A DNA stretch of 64,000 nt. Source: Margaritifera margaritifera (taxonomy: Eukaryota > Mollusca > Bivalvia > Unionida > Margaritiferidae). A model generated the notes under the pieces. That model made no database searches and was not told the origin of the DNA. It saw only the letters and a list, made by a program, of their open reading frames with translations. Position 1 is the stretch's first letter. Each line of letters starts with the position of its first letter. Where the stretch lies: assembly GCA_029931535.1 (NCBI GenBank), contig JAQPZY010001334.1, positions 1,612,001 to 1,676,000 on the forward strand, given 5' to 3'. Positions 9,514 to 19,751 of this stretch are shown one piece after another. Both the position numbers and the translations under genes were made by a program.

Positions 9514-12067
9514 CCCTTAAAGTGCTATATTGTTTTGCAGTACAAGATCCCTCAGTGCTGAATTGTTTCAGAAAAGAAATGAAAATCGCACTCTGCCTTT
9601 AAATAGCCTGTATTGCACTGACTGTACATAACAGATACACAAACCATACATGAAAAATGATGGTTGATGTCTCAACTTTATTATTAGCATCAAGTCACAT
9701 ATGTAACTTTATCATATTTGCATGCACAGGTGCAAATACAGGTAAAATTACAAATTAACCTTGTATTTCATCTGTATTTTTATTCCATTTTTAATGGAGA
9801 AGTTCAGATATGTCTAAGAAATACTATATTCTTTAGTAGCTCAACCATATACATGTCTATTACAACTTCATATCCAAGTTGTAAAAATCACAGGTACAGA
9901 AAAGGTAACAGTTTATAAACATCCACTCTATGAATGGCAGAGGTAAGTATACATTCCACAGAGTCAGTAATAAATGTTCATGAAAGTTTGCACTTGTTAT
10001 TTATTCTAGTATATTTGTGTCATCTGTTGTCCATTTAAGCTTACAGAGAGTCACCTATCGAGTTCATTACCTGTTCAGGTGTTATTCTAACTCATCAGAA
10101 CTAACATATCCACCTTTATCTGTTTCTTTGTAATTTACTTGTGTGTAGAATAACCTGAAACAGTCAGGTACATAAAGCACTACTTGGCATGTTCACATCT
10201 GAAGTATGTTTGCTTTCTTCAGAATCCCTCCCTGTCCTTTCTTCTCCTATTACACGCAACACAATTGTGTGCAGGGTGTGCTTGTTTAGCTCCAGGTGCA
10301 GCTGGAATAAATTCAGGGAAATGCCTCCCAATGAGGCATTCAGTTAGCTCACCAGCAAACTTTCTTCCTCTCCTAGTAGGTTCAGACAAATCTCCTGCTT
10401 CCTGAACCAATGCCTTCACTAGAGAAACATGGAAATCATGGTGACTTAGTTTCTTCTGCACAGGTGAGATCTTCAGGTACAACTGATATGCATTTACAAA
10501 ATAGTTTTCCCTACCATTTCTTGGATTTCCTTAGTACAGGATTGCATTGGTTAAATTGGTCACTTAAATCTACTCCTCCCATGTTTTTCACATAATCCAC
10601 AATACAGGTGGACTTCATTACATGTGCATTTGTTGCAAAATTTGTCTTTTTGATAACTGCTTCCATTGCTTCCTGAAAACTGGAGATCATATTTACATCT
10701 CATTTGTCATGATATTTCACCAGAAGTAAATTGTCCTTTCTGCGAAAAATACACTCGTACAGGTTTAGTTTTTTTTTTAACCATCATTGCCTCGGCAACA
10801 CCTACCCTGTTTGTTCGCAAGGTTCCACATGCACAGGTGTTTTGCAAATCAAATTCATTAAAAAGTTCAGGTGAGGAATAATAGTTGTCCATATATACTC
10901 TCTGTCCTTTATTCAAAAGACCACATTTGCAGAGCAAACCAATCACAATTTTAGTTGTTTTACTCAACTCATCAACATTTAGTTCTAGTCCTACACAGTA
11001 ATTGTCAAGGTCTCCACATTGTTTTACCAATGTAAATATGGTAGCCAATACAATCCACTTCTTGTCTTGCACACCTAAAACAGCTTTATACCAAACTTGT
11101 TAGGTTTGGCAGGGTTATAAACCCGGAATTTCAGATGACCTTTCCAAGGGCAGATAGCCTCATCAAAACTGAGGTTCATATCTGCTGAATAAACTTTGGC
11201 AATTGCTTCTGCTTTTGTAATCATTGGGCGGATCTTGTGTAAAGGGTCACCTTGATTGTTATCATTGTCTGCCAGGTTAAAATCGCTTAGAATAGCGAGA
11301 AATGTTTCCCTACTAAATTTTTGCTGAATTATGGGGTTGATATCATATTGTCAGTTGCCCAGTAAGAATCAAGATCAGATTTCAGCACCAAATCCATGGC
11401 TATAATCAATGCAAAAAAGAGTTTCATCTGGTCAGGTGTGACAGGCTGCCATTTTCTCATGTGGCTGTTCTCCTTCAAGTCTGCCCAATTTGCTCTCTGA
11501 TCTGCATAATTATTTGTGTGATTTACTATGAAATGCAATAAATCATCATAAAAAAGCCTTAAATAGTCTATAGATTCAGTATTCACCATCTCTACATTTA
11601 ATTTGGAAATACTGCTGAATGGGCATCTATTTTTGTCCAGCCAGCATGTACATCGGACTCGCATTCTACATCACTTTCAGGCTCAAAATCACTTGTACTT
11701 CTGACAACACTTGCCCATCTCCAATCATCTCATCATCTTCAAATCCTTCAAAATCATTCACAGCCAGTATTTGTTGAAAGAAATCACCATCGTATTGGGC
11801 ATCAGCCATTCTGAGTTTTTTCCAGGTAGCATGTGTTTCTAAGCAAGTATTTGTAAAACTTTGATGCTGAATGCAAAGTAAAGTATGACAGAATGCTCAT
11901 TCTGGGCCCCAATGTACCAATTAAATGTAGTTTTACAAGCAGTCCTGTGAAGTTGTAGTAATGGGATGCATACATTGTTGCTTTCCTGAAAAATGATTTA
12001 AGTCGCGACAAGCACTGTGAGACCTCGACCAGTGGTGAGACTAATGTCGCAAGTAGCACTTTAAGGG
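9514..12067 (-). mobile_element. piggyBac DNA transposon, complete ends, degenerate transposase
   Basis: Terminal inverted repeats CCCTTAAAGTGCTA (9514-9527) and its reverse complement TAGCACTTTAAGGG (12054-12067) are exact. Each is bordered by TTAA (9510-9513 and 12068-12071), the signature target duplication of piggyBac. The 2554-bp element carries a transposase gene on the minus strand that is interrupted by stops and frameshifts. The ends look intact, so the copy could still have been moved by an enzyme acting in trans. It lies inside an intron of the Act1-like gene, antisense to it. Confidence 0.95.
10185..11809 (-). pseudogene. piggyBac transposase pseudogene (PGBD4-like)
   Basis: A plausible start ATG is at 11809 (MADAQYDGDFFQQIL, acidic N-terminus), with a frameshift near 11660-11700. 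The body then reads in pieces: 11664-11329 (ending ATDNMISTP), 11325-11085 with NLSFDEAICPWKGHLKFR, 11072-10707 with RVYMDNYYSSPELF, about 10595-10500 with NMGGVDLSDQF, and a C-terminal Cys-containing tail (HNCVACNRRRKD) near 10260. All three acidic catalytic positions of the family are still readable: Asp in SFDEA (11162-11164), in YMDNYYSS (10887-10889) and in GGVDLSDQ (about 10568-10570). In-frame stops after GIKLF (about 11079) and at KKW* (about 10525), plus the N-terminal frameshift, break the gene. The enzyme would cut and paste at TTAA sites. Recognition is firm; activity is excluded by the lesions. Confidence 0.9.
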
Positions 12068-12320
12068 TTAATATAAATTATCTTGTGACATATAAAGAAA
12101 AGAAAATTTAGAAAAATATTACAGATATTATTTCCAGCAGTATGTTTATGATAGTAAAAAAGGACCATGAATAGCAGTATTGCTGGAGTTATGTTTTCCA
12201 TCTAATCTTATGTGAATTAGTATCACTTCAACCGTCCATGCCATCAGTATTCTCAGTCCTTTGATTAAAATAATTTTTTTCTTTAAGGGCAGAACACAGA
12301 ATGTCTAAATTTAACTTAGA

Positions 12321-12697
12321 GCTTGAGCTTAAAATTCCTCTTTAAAAGTTTGAAGAATACAGACCAAGGTTAAAGACTACAGACCAAGGTTATGTGTGAA
12401 TGGCTGTTCACACATAAATGCTCCATATTTTTTAATTCATTTTTCTTTAGCACAGAATGAAAATGCAAGAAAACTTGAGATTTTGTAACTAATAATTATA
12501 GAGTTGGAATTATGTAATTTCTAGCATGTAATATTCTTTCTTGAGCTTAAAATTCCACTTAAAAAGTTTAAAGAACACAGACCAAGGTTGTGTGAATGGC
12601 TGTTCACACATAACTGCTCCATATTTTTGAATTCATTTTTCTGTTGCACAGAAGAGTTGGAATTATGTAATTCTGGCATGTAATCTTCTTTTCACCA
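12321..12697. repeat. 218-bp tandem duplication
   Basis: The block beginning 'ttgagcttaaaattc' at 12323 recurs at 12541. It includes the segments 'acagaccaaggtt', 'aatggctgttcacacataa' and 'gagttggaattatgtaatt'. The second copy is shorter by internal deletion. Intronic, non-coding. Confidence 0.9.
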
Positions 12698-13868
12698 GCA
12701 TGCACAATTTACATGATGTATGCTAGGCACAAATACTGTATAGAATTTTATAATTTTGAGTTTTAGCTAAACATTTTGTGCTCAAAAAACTTTTGGAATA
12801 GATGACCAGCCCCAGTATTCTCAAATCAGAGCTCTAAATAAGCAGCATGTTTGAGTATTTTATGTAACCAAAAACACGTAAAGAAGATATTAAATACATT
12901 AAAATTATACAGAACAATACCAGTATATTTCTTCTACCATAAGCACTTTCGATCAATATAAACTATGCTATAGAGACAAGTTCTAGATGTTTTGTACACA
13001 TTTGAAATGTTACTGTGAGAATGCTGACACAAATAGCACCATATAATTGAATATATCCAGAATTAGTCTTTGTCACTAAGCTGTTTGAAGGGATGATTAA
13101 CATCCTGATGATTGAAACTCTGTATTGTAAGTTGGAGTTTTGCATTGTTCACAAAATACCCCATGAATTTAAAAAAATGCAATTAGTTACAAGTAAAATA
13201 CCCAATTTATGAAATTCTTATTTAGAGCTCTGTCAGATTTTTCTAATCAAAGTCACAAATTTTGACAGGCTGTAACTTTGATCTGAATAAAGCTAGAATC
13301 AAGATTTCTTGAGGATCTTCATAGATTTGGTTCCTCTGTTAGTATGCTAAACTGAAATAATGTAGATATCCCAAGAAGCATTATATCCGATGTATGTAGT
13401 TTGCACTTGACATTGAATTTCATGCTAATAAATGTTTAAAGGATACAGGACCAGGATTACCATATTATGATTGGCAGGCAAAGCAAAGTCTTTGCTCATC
13501 CATAAATGGTTGTTTTAAGCAAAAACCTGTTGTATCGTAGTTTTTCTTGCATTATAGAATATCTGTATTTGACCATACTTCTAAGTACCCTTTTTTCCCT
13601 TTCTGGATCAAAGGTCATGGATTTTTCATATACAGTTATGGAAAGTCATTAATTTTTTCTTAAAAAGATAAAGGAAACCAGGTAAAATAAAAATGTTATG
13701 CAGTGTCTATAAGAAATAGATGCTCTGTACTCTAAGCAATCATATTGTATATAGACAGAGTGCATGTGAATCTTGTATCTTTATTTTATTTTAGGTTAAC
13801 CTCATTTGGAACATCCAAATTGCATAAAGGCAAAATGTATACTATATATGACCTTTTCTTCCCTTTAG

Positions 13869-14276
13869 GCTGACTTCATTTTGATATGTATCTCCAAAAA
13901 GTACAAAGAAGAGATGGAGGCATGGGATCCAGAAGATTCTGATGGAGCAGATGTTGACATAGAGGAAGAAAATGACAACTGCAATCAGCTCAACACAAAA
14001 TACATTTACAAGCTAATGTATGAGGAGTACTTGAGGAATAACTATCATAGTAATCGCTTCATTCCACTGTTGTTTGATGGGGCCGTGGTGGATTTTATAC
14101 CACTCTGGCTGCAGGATATGCTTCGTTACGAGTGGCCAAAACAATACAAGGACTTGTTCTGGATGTTGACAAAGCCAGAGGAAAGGGTCAGGCAGCGAGT
14201 TGCATCAGCAGCACAGACTCCAGATCAAAGGGCAGAACCTGATTCTTCATTTAATTTTAATGTTAAATCAGAGTAA
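13869..14276 (+). CDS. TRAF3IP2-like: Act1/CIKS-like adaptor, last exon (second half of SEFIR, C-terminus)
   Basis: The exon begins directly after the acceptor AG (13867-13868) in phase 0, matching the phase-0 donor at 8638. It encodes ADFILICISKKYKEEM, then an acidic insert (WDPEDSDGADVDIEEE), NTKYIYKLMYEEYLRN, then RFIPLLFDGAVVDFIPLWLQ and YEWPKQYKDLFWMLTKPEE. A 35-residue tail rich in Gln, Ala and Ser ends at TAA 14274-14276. These blocks align in order with the second half of vertebrate Act1 SEFIR (AISPKYK, LHTKYIH, FRFIPVLF, VPTWLQ, YSWPK). With the other exons the visible protein is about 606 residues, close to the length of vertebrate Act1. In vertebrates the CC' loop of SEFIR mediates receptor binding; the acidic insert falls in that general area, but its role here is inference. 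Confidence 0.95.
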   Translation, partial: ADFILICISKKYKEEMEAWDPEDSDGADVDIEEENDNCNQLNTKYIYKLMYEEYLRNNYHSNRFIPLLFDGAVVDFIPLWLQDMLRYEWPKQYKDLFWMLTKPEERVRQRVASAAQTPDQRAEPDSSFNFNVKSE

Positions 14277-15182
14277 AATATAGAAAAATATGTGTAAGAA
14301 ACTTGTATTAAGTAAAGGACCACCCTTATGAAGGACAAATGAAGTCTTTGTAGAAAGGTTGCTTCAGTTTTTGACTTGAATTTTGAAAACACTATGACCA
14401 CACTATATACAGGAAATGTTTTTTAGATTCAGAATTTAATGGGCAAACTGCTTCCTACCAAGGATTTGAGAAAGATTTTGATACTATTTCAGTATGCACC
14501 CCCCCCCCCATAAAATTTTTCCATCTTGGTTTATGGAAACATAAACTTAAATATGCCTTTTTATGCATGAACACGATCCTTACATTAGCTTTGAGCTTTA
14601 GCTCAATGAAACAATGCTATAATTGCTTCATTTTAAATGCTGCACAGTTGCACACCTTAGTAAACCATAGATTAGATGTTACATTTTTAAAAAATGATTG
14701 GGAGCCTTTTACAAGATGCTGATTATCTTTTCATCATCCTCAGTGCTGCACTTGACATGTTGAATTTTAAAACTAACTTCCACAAATTAAGCTTATGACA
14801 ACAATGTCAGTAGTGAACTGGGTATATACTCAAATATAGGACTGAGCAAATCCCATAATCTGATGTCCAGGAGCAAATCCCATAACCCGATGTCCAGGAG
14901 AAGTGAAAGTCTTGGCTGGACTAGTGAAAATCTTGCTTAATGGACTTGTGCATATTCATGATTGATTTGCAGCTTGCATGTAAAATAAGATCTGAGATAA
15001 ATTAGTTGTTTTCGCATCTGACTTACTTTGGTAAATGTATTTCAGTAGAAGCCAGCAAGCTGCCCGTTAGTAGTCAAAAGAACATCTGCCAACATTGTAT
15101 ACAGGACCTCAGAGCTCACAGTTGCAGTGTTACACTGAGTGCAGACACTGTTGTGTATATCTCAGCCTCACTTGGTAATAAA
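14277..15182 (+). other. Putative 3' UTR of the Act1-like gene
   Basis: Follows the stop codon without coding signal. It contains a run of about 10 C at 14502-14511 and a short duplication ('aatcccataa ... gatgtccaggag') at 14845-14905. The extent to the AATAAA at 15177-15182 is inferred. Confidence 0.45.
15177..15182 (+). terminator. Candidate polyadenylation signal AATAAA (Act1-like gene)
   Basis: First canonical AATAAA seen downstream of the stop at 14276, about 900 bp away. An earlier non-canonical site may be used instead. Confidence 0.35.
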
Positions 15183-15713
15183 GATTGAAGGTGTCACTTA
15201 ACAACTTGATTCTGCAGAGATGCTGGTTTAGACCAACAGCAGATTTTTGTAGTACCTTATATAACCAAGTAAAAGTTCATCACTAATTCTGACAATAAGA
15301 TTCTGAACAATGACACTGGACATTATTTTGTGTGTACAGTTGCATAACTACCACCTGCTGGACAGTGCAGGACACTGGATTATATATGGCAGTGAATCCA
15401 ACTATGTCTAGTTGGGATTAGGAATGTGTATATATGCCAATATTTGCTTGACCAAAGCTGCTGAGAACTTTACAAGGGAAAAAAATTATACTTAATGGTG
15501 TTGTTTTGTTTATTGGTCCAGCAAACCAGATTTGCTCCTGGACAACTCATAAAAATGCCTGACTTGCCCTATAATTCTGAACAGTTTTGGAAGCCTTTAT
15601 ATATACAATACTCTCTCATTTATTAAGTAATGAAATGGGATTCCATGACCATACTTGTCTTATAAAAGGGGTTGCCTTTAACTGAGACACCTTATTGTGT
15701 TATGTGAGGGAGC

Positions 15714-15800
<87 letters not shown>

Positions 15801-16279
15801 TATAACACGGGTTTTATCCAACTTCTTTTAAGTGACTATCACATATATATAACAAAATATTTCCTATAATACATAGAACTGTTTTGGGGTGCCATAAAAG
15901 TTGACAACATTATAATTGAGGTTGTTTTATACTGAGGTAGATTCAATATCTAAACCACATTCATCCCATTAATTGCTTGTACGAAGATTAAGTATGCATG
16001 GAATGTTGGAAAATATATACTAGTTTGTTGGAAGAATGAGCAAAACATAATTTTGGTCATTGTTTTCCATGTTTTTCAAAATATTATCCAAAATACTATA
16101 ATTTCTGCAGCAAGTCTAAAAGGCAACGAAATGTAATATTGGGTTACAGGGAACATTAGGAAAGTGACAATTTATAGTTGTTAATTGTTTTACACAGGTG
16201 GTCTCTGAAGCAGGTTTAGTGGGCTTGTAATGGGCATTCTATTTTTATGTCATAATTTAGTATTTATATTATATATGTA
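15183..16279. other. Intergenic sequence with GT microsatellite
   Basis: Apart from the GT repeat at 15719-15800, no gene, RNA or element is recognisable. Confidence 0.5.
15719..15800. repeat. (GT)n microsatellite
   Basis: About 40 uninterrupted GT units; such tracts can adopt Z-DNA and are usually length-polymorphic. Confidence 0.97.
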
Positions 16280-16496
16280 CCATATATACTTGTGTATATT
16301 CCAGGTCCAAATGCAAACAACATAGTCCCTGATCTGCCATCGCATAATGTGCCAGCAGATCAGGGTCTGTGCTGTTTGTTCTACTGCTTAATCCTTACTA
16401 ACTGCATATACCCAGATATGCTGGTGCATTATGTGATAGCAGATCTGGGTCTATGCAGTTTGCAGTTGGAATGGTATTATACATGAGTACATACGG
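16280..16496 (-). mobile_element. 217-bp double-hairpin MITE, copy C
   Basis: CCATATATACTTGTGTATA at the left, and CCGTATGTACTCATGTATAA reading in from the right. TA precedes it (16278-16279), but the right flank has mutated to TT. Length is exactly 217 bp, and the CCTGATC palindrome comes first. It is more diverged than copies A and B, with several unpaired positions in the arms. Confidence 0.9.
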
Positions 16497-17272
16497 TTTA
16501 TGTTTGTATCATATTGTATAAAGCATATCTTAATGTGTACAGCACTGAGGATTTTATTCATACTTCTTATGCAACCATTCCTAGCCATTAGAATGAGTTA
16601 TAGGGGCACTAGTAATATGGGAGTAGATACCCATGTTTGTAATTGGCATGTACGACATGATGACACAATGTTTACATGCAAGGAAGAGTTTATTTGACTT
16701 AAGTGGTGGTGTTCTACTATATGATATTAAAGGGAAAATCCATGTTGTATTTTATTTATTACATGTCATATGTAGAAGACATATTTGATATAATCTCCAT
16801 ACCAGAATAGAAAATATTGTATATTAGTATGGAATAAATAGCTTGAAAGTACCAAATTATCATTGTCACTGTTGGCCACCATTAGAGATTGCCCATGACA
16901 TCACAAAGTTGATTTGTGTTTACAGTGGCTACATTTATTATGCAGTTGAAAGTTATGATTACAGTATGTTCGTGCTGAACATAAACTATTTACTTACTAG
17001 TAAGGCATTCCTGAAGCTGAAGCTATAACAGGAACCAATTCTTTTAAGTTTTGGCCCAGATAAAGCATGATTTATCAGGTTTTCAGGTGATAGTTCCAGT
17101 GATAGTTCCAGCAATTACAGCATCTTTTTACTTTCACTTGGGTCAGAAATCATCACAGACTTGTGTCCTCGTTGCCCTTCCCCAAAGTCACAGTTGAATT
17201 AAAAGCAAACATAACTTGAGATTTTGTGTGGTTAAACGTTTGATTTTATGAAAATATTTTTGGTGAACAATG
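16497..17272. other. Intergenic, nothing recognised
   Basis: AT-rich non-coding DNA between the MITE and the SINE; no repeat or gene identified. Confidence 0.4.
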
Positions 17273-17462
17273 TTTGTTTTTGTTGGTTTTAATGGCACTT
17301 TTAACACATTATTGGCTATGTCATATCGAGGAAATTGGAACTAAGTGCCTTTCCCAGGGACACACTGAGGCAGCCGACTTGGGCTGGCCTGGGTGGGTAT
17401 TGAACCTGCGACCCTTGGATTACAAGTTTGATGCTCTACCAGTTGAGCTACTGCAGCTCCTT
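17273..17462 (-). mobile_element. tRNA-derived SINE (Thr-like head)
   Basis: Read on the minus strand, the element starts GAGCTGCAGTAGCTCAACTGG, which contains a pol III A box (TAGCTCAACTGG, plus-strand 17439-17450). It continues with an anticodon-loop-like CTTGTAA and a B box GGTTCAATACC (17396-17406). It then passes to a tRNA-unrelated body ('cactgtgtccctgggaaagg'-like segment) and an A-rich tail at the low-coordinate end ('aaaaccaacaaaaaca'). Imperfect flanking repeats TGGTGAACA (17261-17269) and TGGCGAACA (17465-17473) may be the target duplication. The acceptor stem is not conserved, so it is not a working tRNA. Confidence 0.7.
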
Positions 17463-17473
17463 TCTGGCGAACA

Positions 17474-19375
17474 TAGCTATAGTATATACAGTACTGCAGT
17501 GAATACAAACTGACCTCATATCACAAAAAAACATTTGGAGATACTTTGATGCTTTCATATCATTCATACATTTTACCTCTGCAATATGGCAGTGCAGAGC
17601 ACACACTAGATACACTTGATTTTCAAATGTTTAAACTTGAAATATTTCCATAAGCATGAGTTTTTCCAAACTTTATATACATTTTCCTTATTTATGAAGT
17701 TAATATCTATCAAATAATAAAGAGTGAACATTTTCATGGATTTTCCCTTTAAATTCAATCTACTCACCTCTACCCAACATCCTTTTAGCTATCATATTTA
17801 TGTAACAAAACACCATAAAACAGTTCTTTTCTTACTTAAAACTAAAATTTTAATCATCAGTCTCAAGTTCAAAGTCCGACCTTTTTATTTGGACTTGAAA
17901 TGTTTGAAATATGTGTATTACCCATTCATGAATCTGACATTGGTATCCACTGTCTCATCCTTTAAACAATGTGAGGGCAATTGAGTTACTTTGTTATGCC
18001 TTGTAATTATGAATATGGATTACTGGACAGATATTTAATGCAACAGCCACAAGGTTTTGTGGTTATCATTGTGAATATTGAACCTAATCAGCAATTTCTC
18101 ATGATATTGCATATATACGTATATGAATATAAATATACAGTCAGAGGTCCTGGTGTATTTTTTAGTGATCCAACAGTGGGTATGATCCAACAAACTGAGA
18201 AGTTGCAGCCATCATTGGATAATTTTAGAGCAGACTGTACTGACTTGCAGTCATTTAAGTCACTTGATGATACTCATGCTGTTTTATGTCATGGTGGAGA
18301 ATCTGAGAGATGTAAGCTTAAGACGCTCAATAAAATGGTTACAGGATCAAGTCAACCAACCTTCCACCCCTCTGTGTAATGATAGGCTTGGTCCATGCTC
18401 TGCCATCATATTGTTTGTGTACTGTATATGCATGCACATGTACATCAGTAAGATTTTGGAAGATCGTGGCGGGGGGAGGGGTAATATCTCTCTGATCACA
18501 AAACTTATTTGACTTATTTGTACAAGAATCTGGTGAAAGCACTAGACCATCACGCCTAGAAAAGGTACATTTGAATTACATTTCAACAATTCAGTTGATT
18601 TACTATGTTAAACCCTTAAGTCTCTCTCAGACCCAATCCATTATATGCAAAATAATTAAGCTCAGGAGCTATCCTGATTAGCACTTTACCATCATTAAAA
18701 AAATAGGTCATTGTAACCTACATTTTTACTCCACTTTCTTCAACCTTTTTATGACATCATCAGTGTACGTTTATCTGGATGAGCTTTTATTATATGAAAT
18801 GTACCCAAATAACAATTTCTATGTACACTGTGTAGGTATGATGTAAAATACGGTACATTCCACTGTTGAATTGAATAGAACAGACACATAGTGAGTTACA
18901 TGCATTTATGTTATGTAGATTTACAAATGTTCATATATTAATTGACAAATCAGTTGAAATGGTCCTTATTAATCATGAGATGTGTAAATGTGGAATTTTC
19001 TCTTTTCCTTGATAATTTTGCATGACTTTTTTTTAATGATAGGGTTCTTAGAAAGGTATTCTGTGCTTCAAAATGCTTCTCTTCAACAAAGAAAAAAAAA
19101 GACCATAGGCTTAATAGTGCACACAGAAATTCTATTTTCAAAGTTATGTGTCATGTGGTGAATTTGTTTATGATGCGGTGATGAAGTCTTTATAAATGTA
19201 AATCAGTACCCATTTTTTATGTTTTGTTTGTGTGCTTTAATATCATACTTTTTAAAAAATAAATGAGATCAATGTTTTTGTCAGTTTTAATTTTTCAGCT
19301 TCATGAACACAATATTCAGTTTGTGAATATCAGATCAGCCACATGAGAAACAACTGTTCATTTGTACTGGAATTA
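17474..19375. other. Intergenic, no recognised feature
   Basis: Contains an open stretch at 17981-18379 that I could not assign to any protein (see rejected items) and otherwise AT-rich sequence without repeats I can name. Confidence 0.4.
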
Positions 19376-19475
19376 CTGTATTTACCCTTGTATAATGTGT
19401 ACTTTATTGCAAACAGCATAGACACAAATCTGCTGTTGCATAATGAAATAGTAAAACAGGGTCACTGATGTTTAT
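19376..19475 (+). mobile_element. Truncated, diverged relative of the 217-bp MITE (copy H)
   Basis: Preceded by TA, it starts CTGTATTTACCCTTGTATAA, followed by 'gcaaacagcatagacacaaatctgctgttgcataatg', which matches the left TIR and the first half of palindrome one. The second arm and the right half are degraded or missing. Confidence 0.55.
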
Positions 19476-19751
19476 TTTACTTAGTAGCAGTTTTTTGTGT
19501 GATGATTGATCAAGTACTTTTAGACCTTTGTGATTGCTGTATTGAGCTTGCATTTAGTGGGAGTCTGGACTTTATTGGCATAAAATGCAAACAGTTCCAT
19601 TTAAACACCTCCAAAAGCGTATTAATATACATGTGTAAGGAGCCTGCTAAACTTTCAGCCAAGGGAGTGCCAAATTATTCCAGGAAATGTGTCCATTTCA
19701 GAAAACACCCAAAATTTGTCACACAGATCAAAAAGCACTCTGCAGTGTTTC

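Larger units (their letters stand above)
8639..13868 (+). other. Act1-like intron, 5.2 kb, phase 0
   Basis: Bounded by GTAAGC (8639) and a tttcttccctttag acceptor (13867-13868). It is largely filled by the piggyBac element (9514-12067) and the 218-bp duplication at 12321-12697. The remaining parts, 8640-9509 and 12700-13868, show no coding or repeat signal beyond simple AT-rich sequence. Confidence 0.75.

Noticed and set aside
11802..12059. 85-codon minus-strand frame at the right end of the piggyBac element
   Set aside because: Lies in the terminal region of the transposon upstream of the transposase ATG at 11809 and has no family match.
17981..18379. 132-codon open stretch
   Set aside because: A plausible-looking frame with no recognised motif, no convincing splice signals and no neighbour to join; could be an unknown exon or chance. 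Not annotated as a gene.
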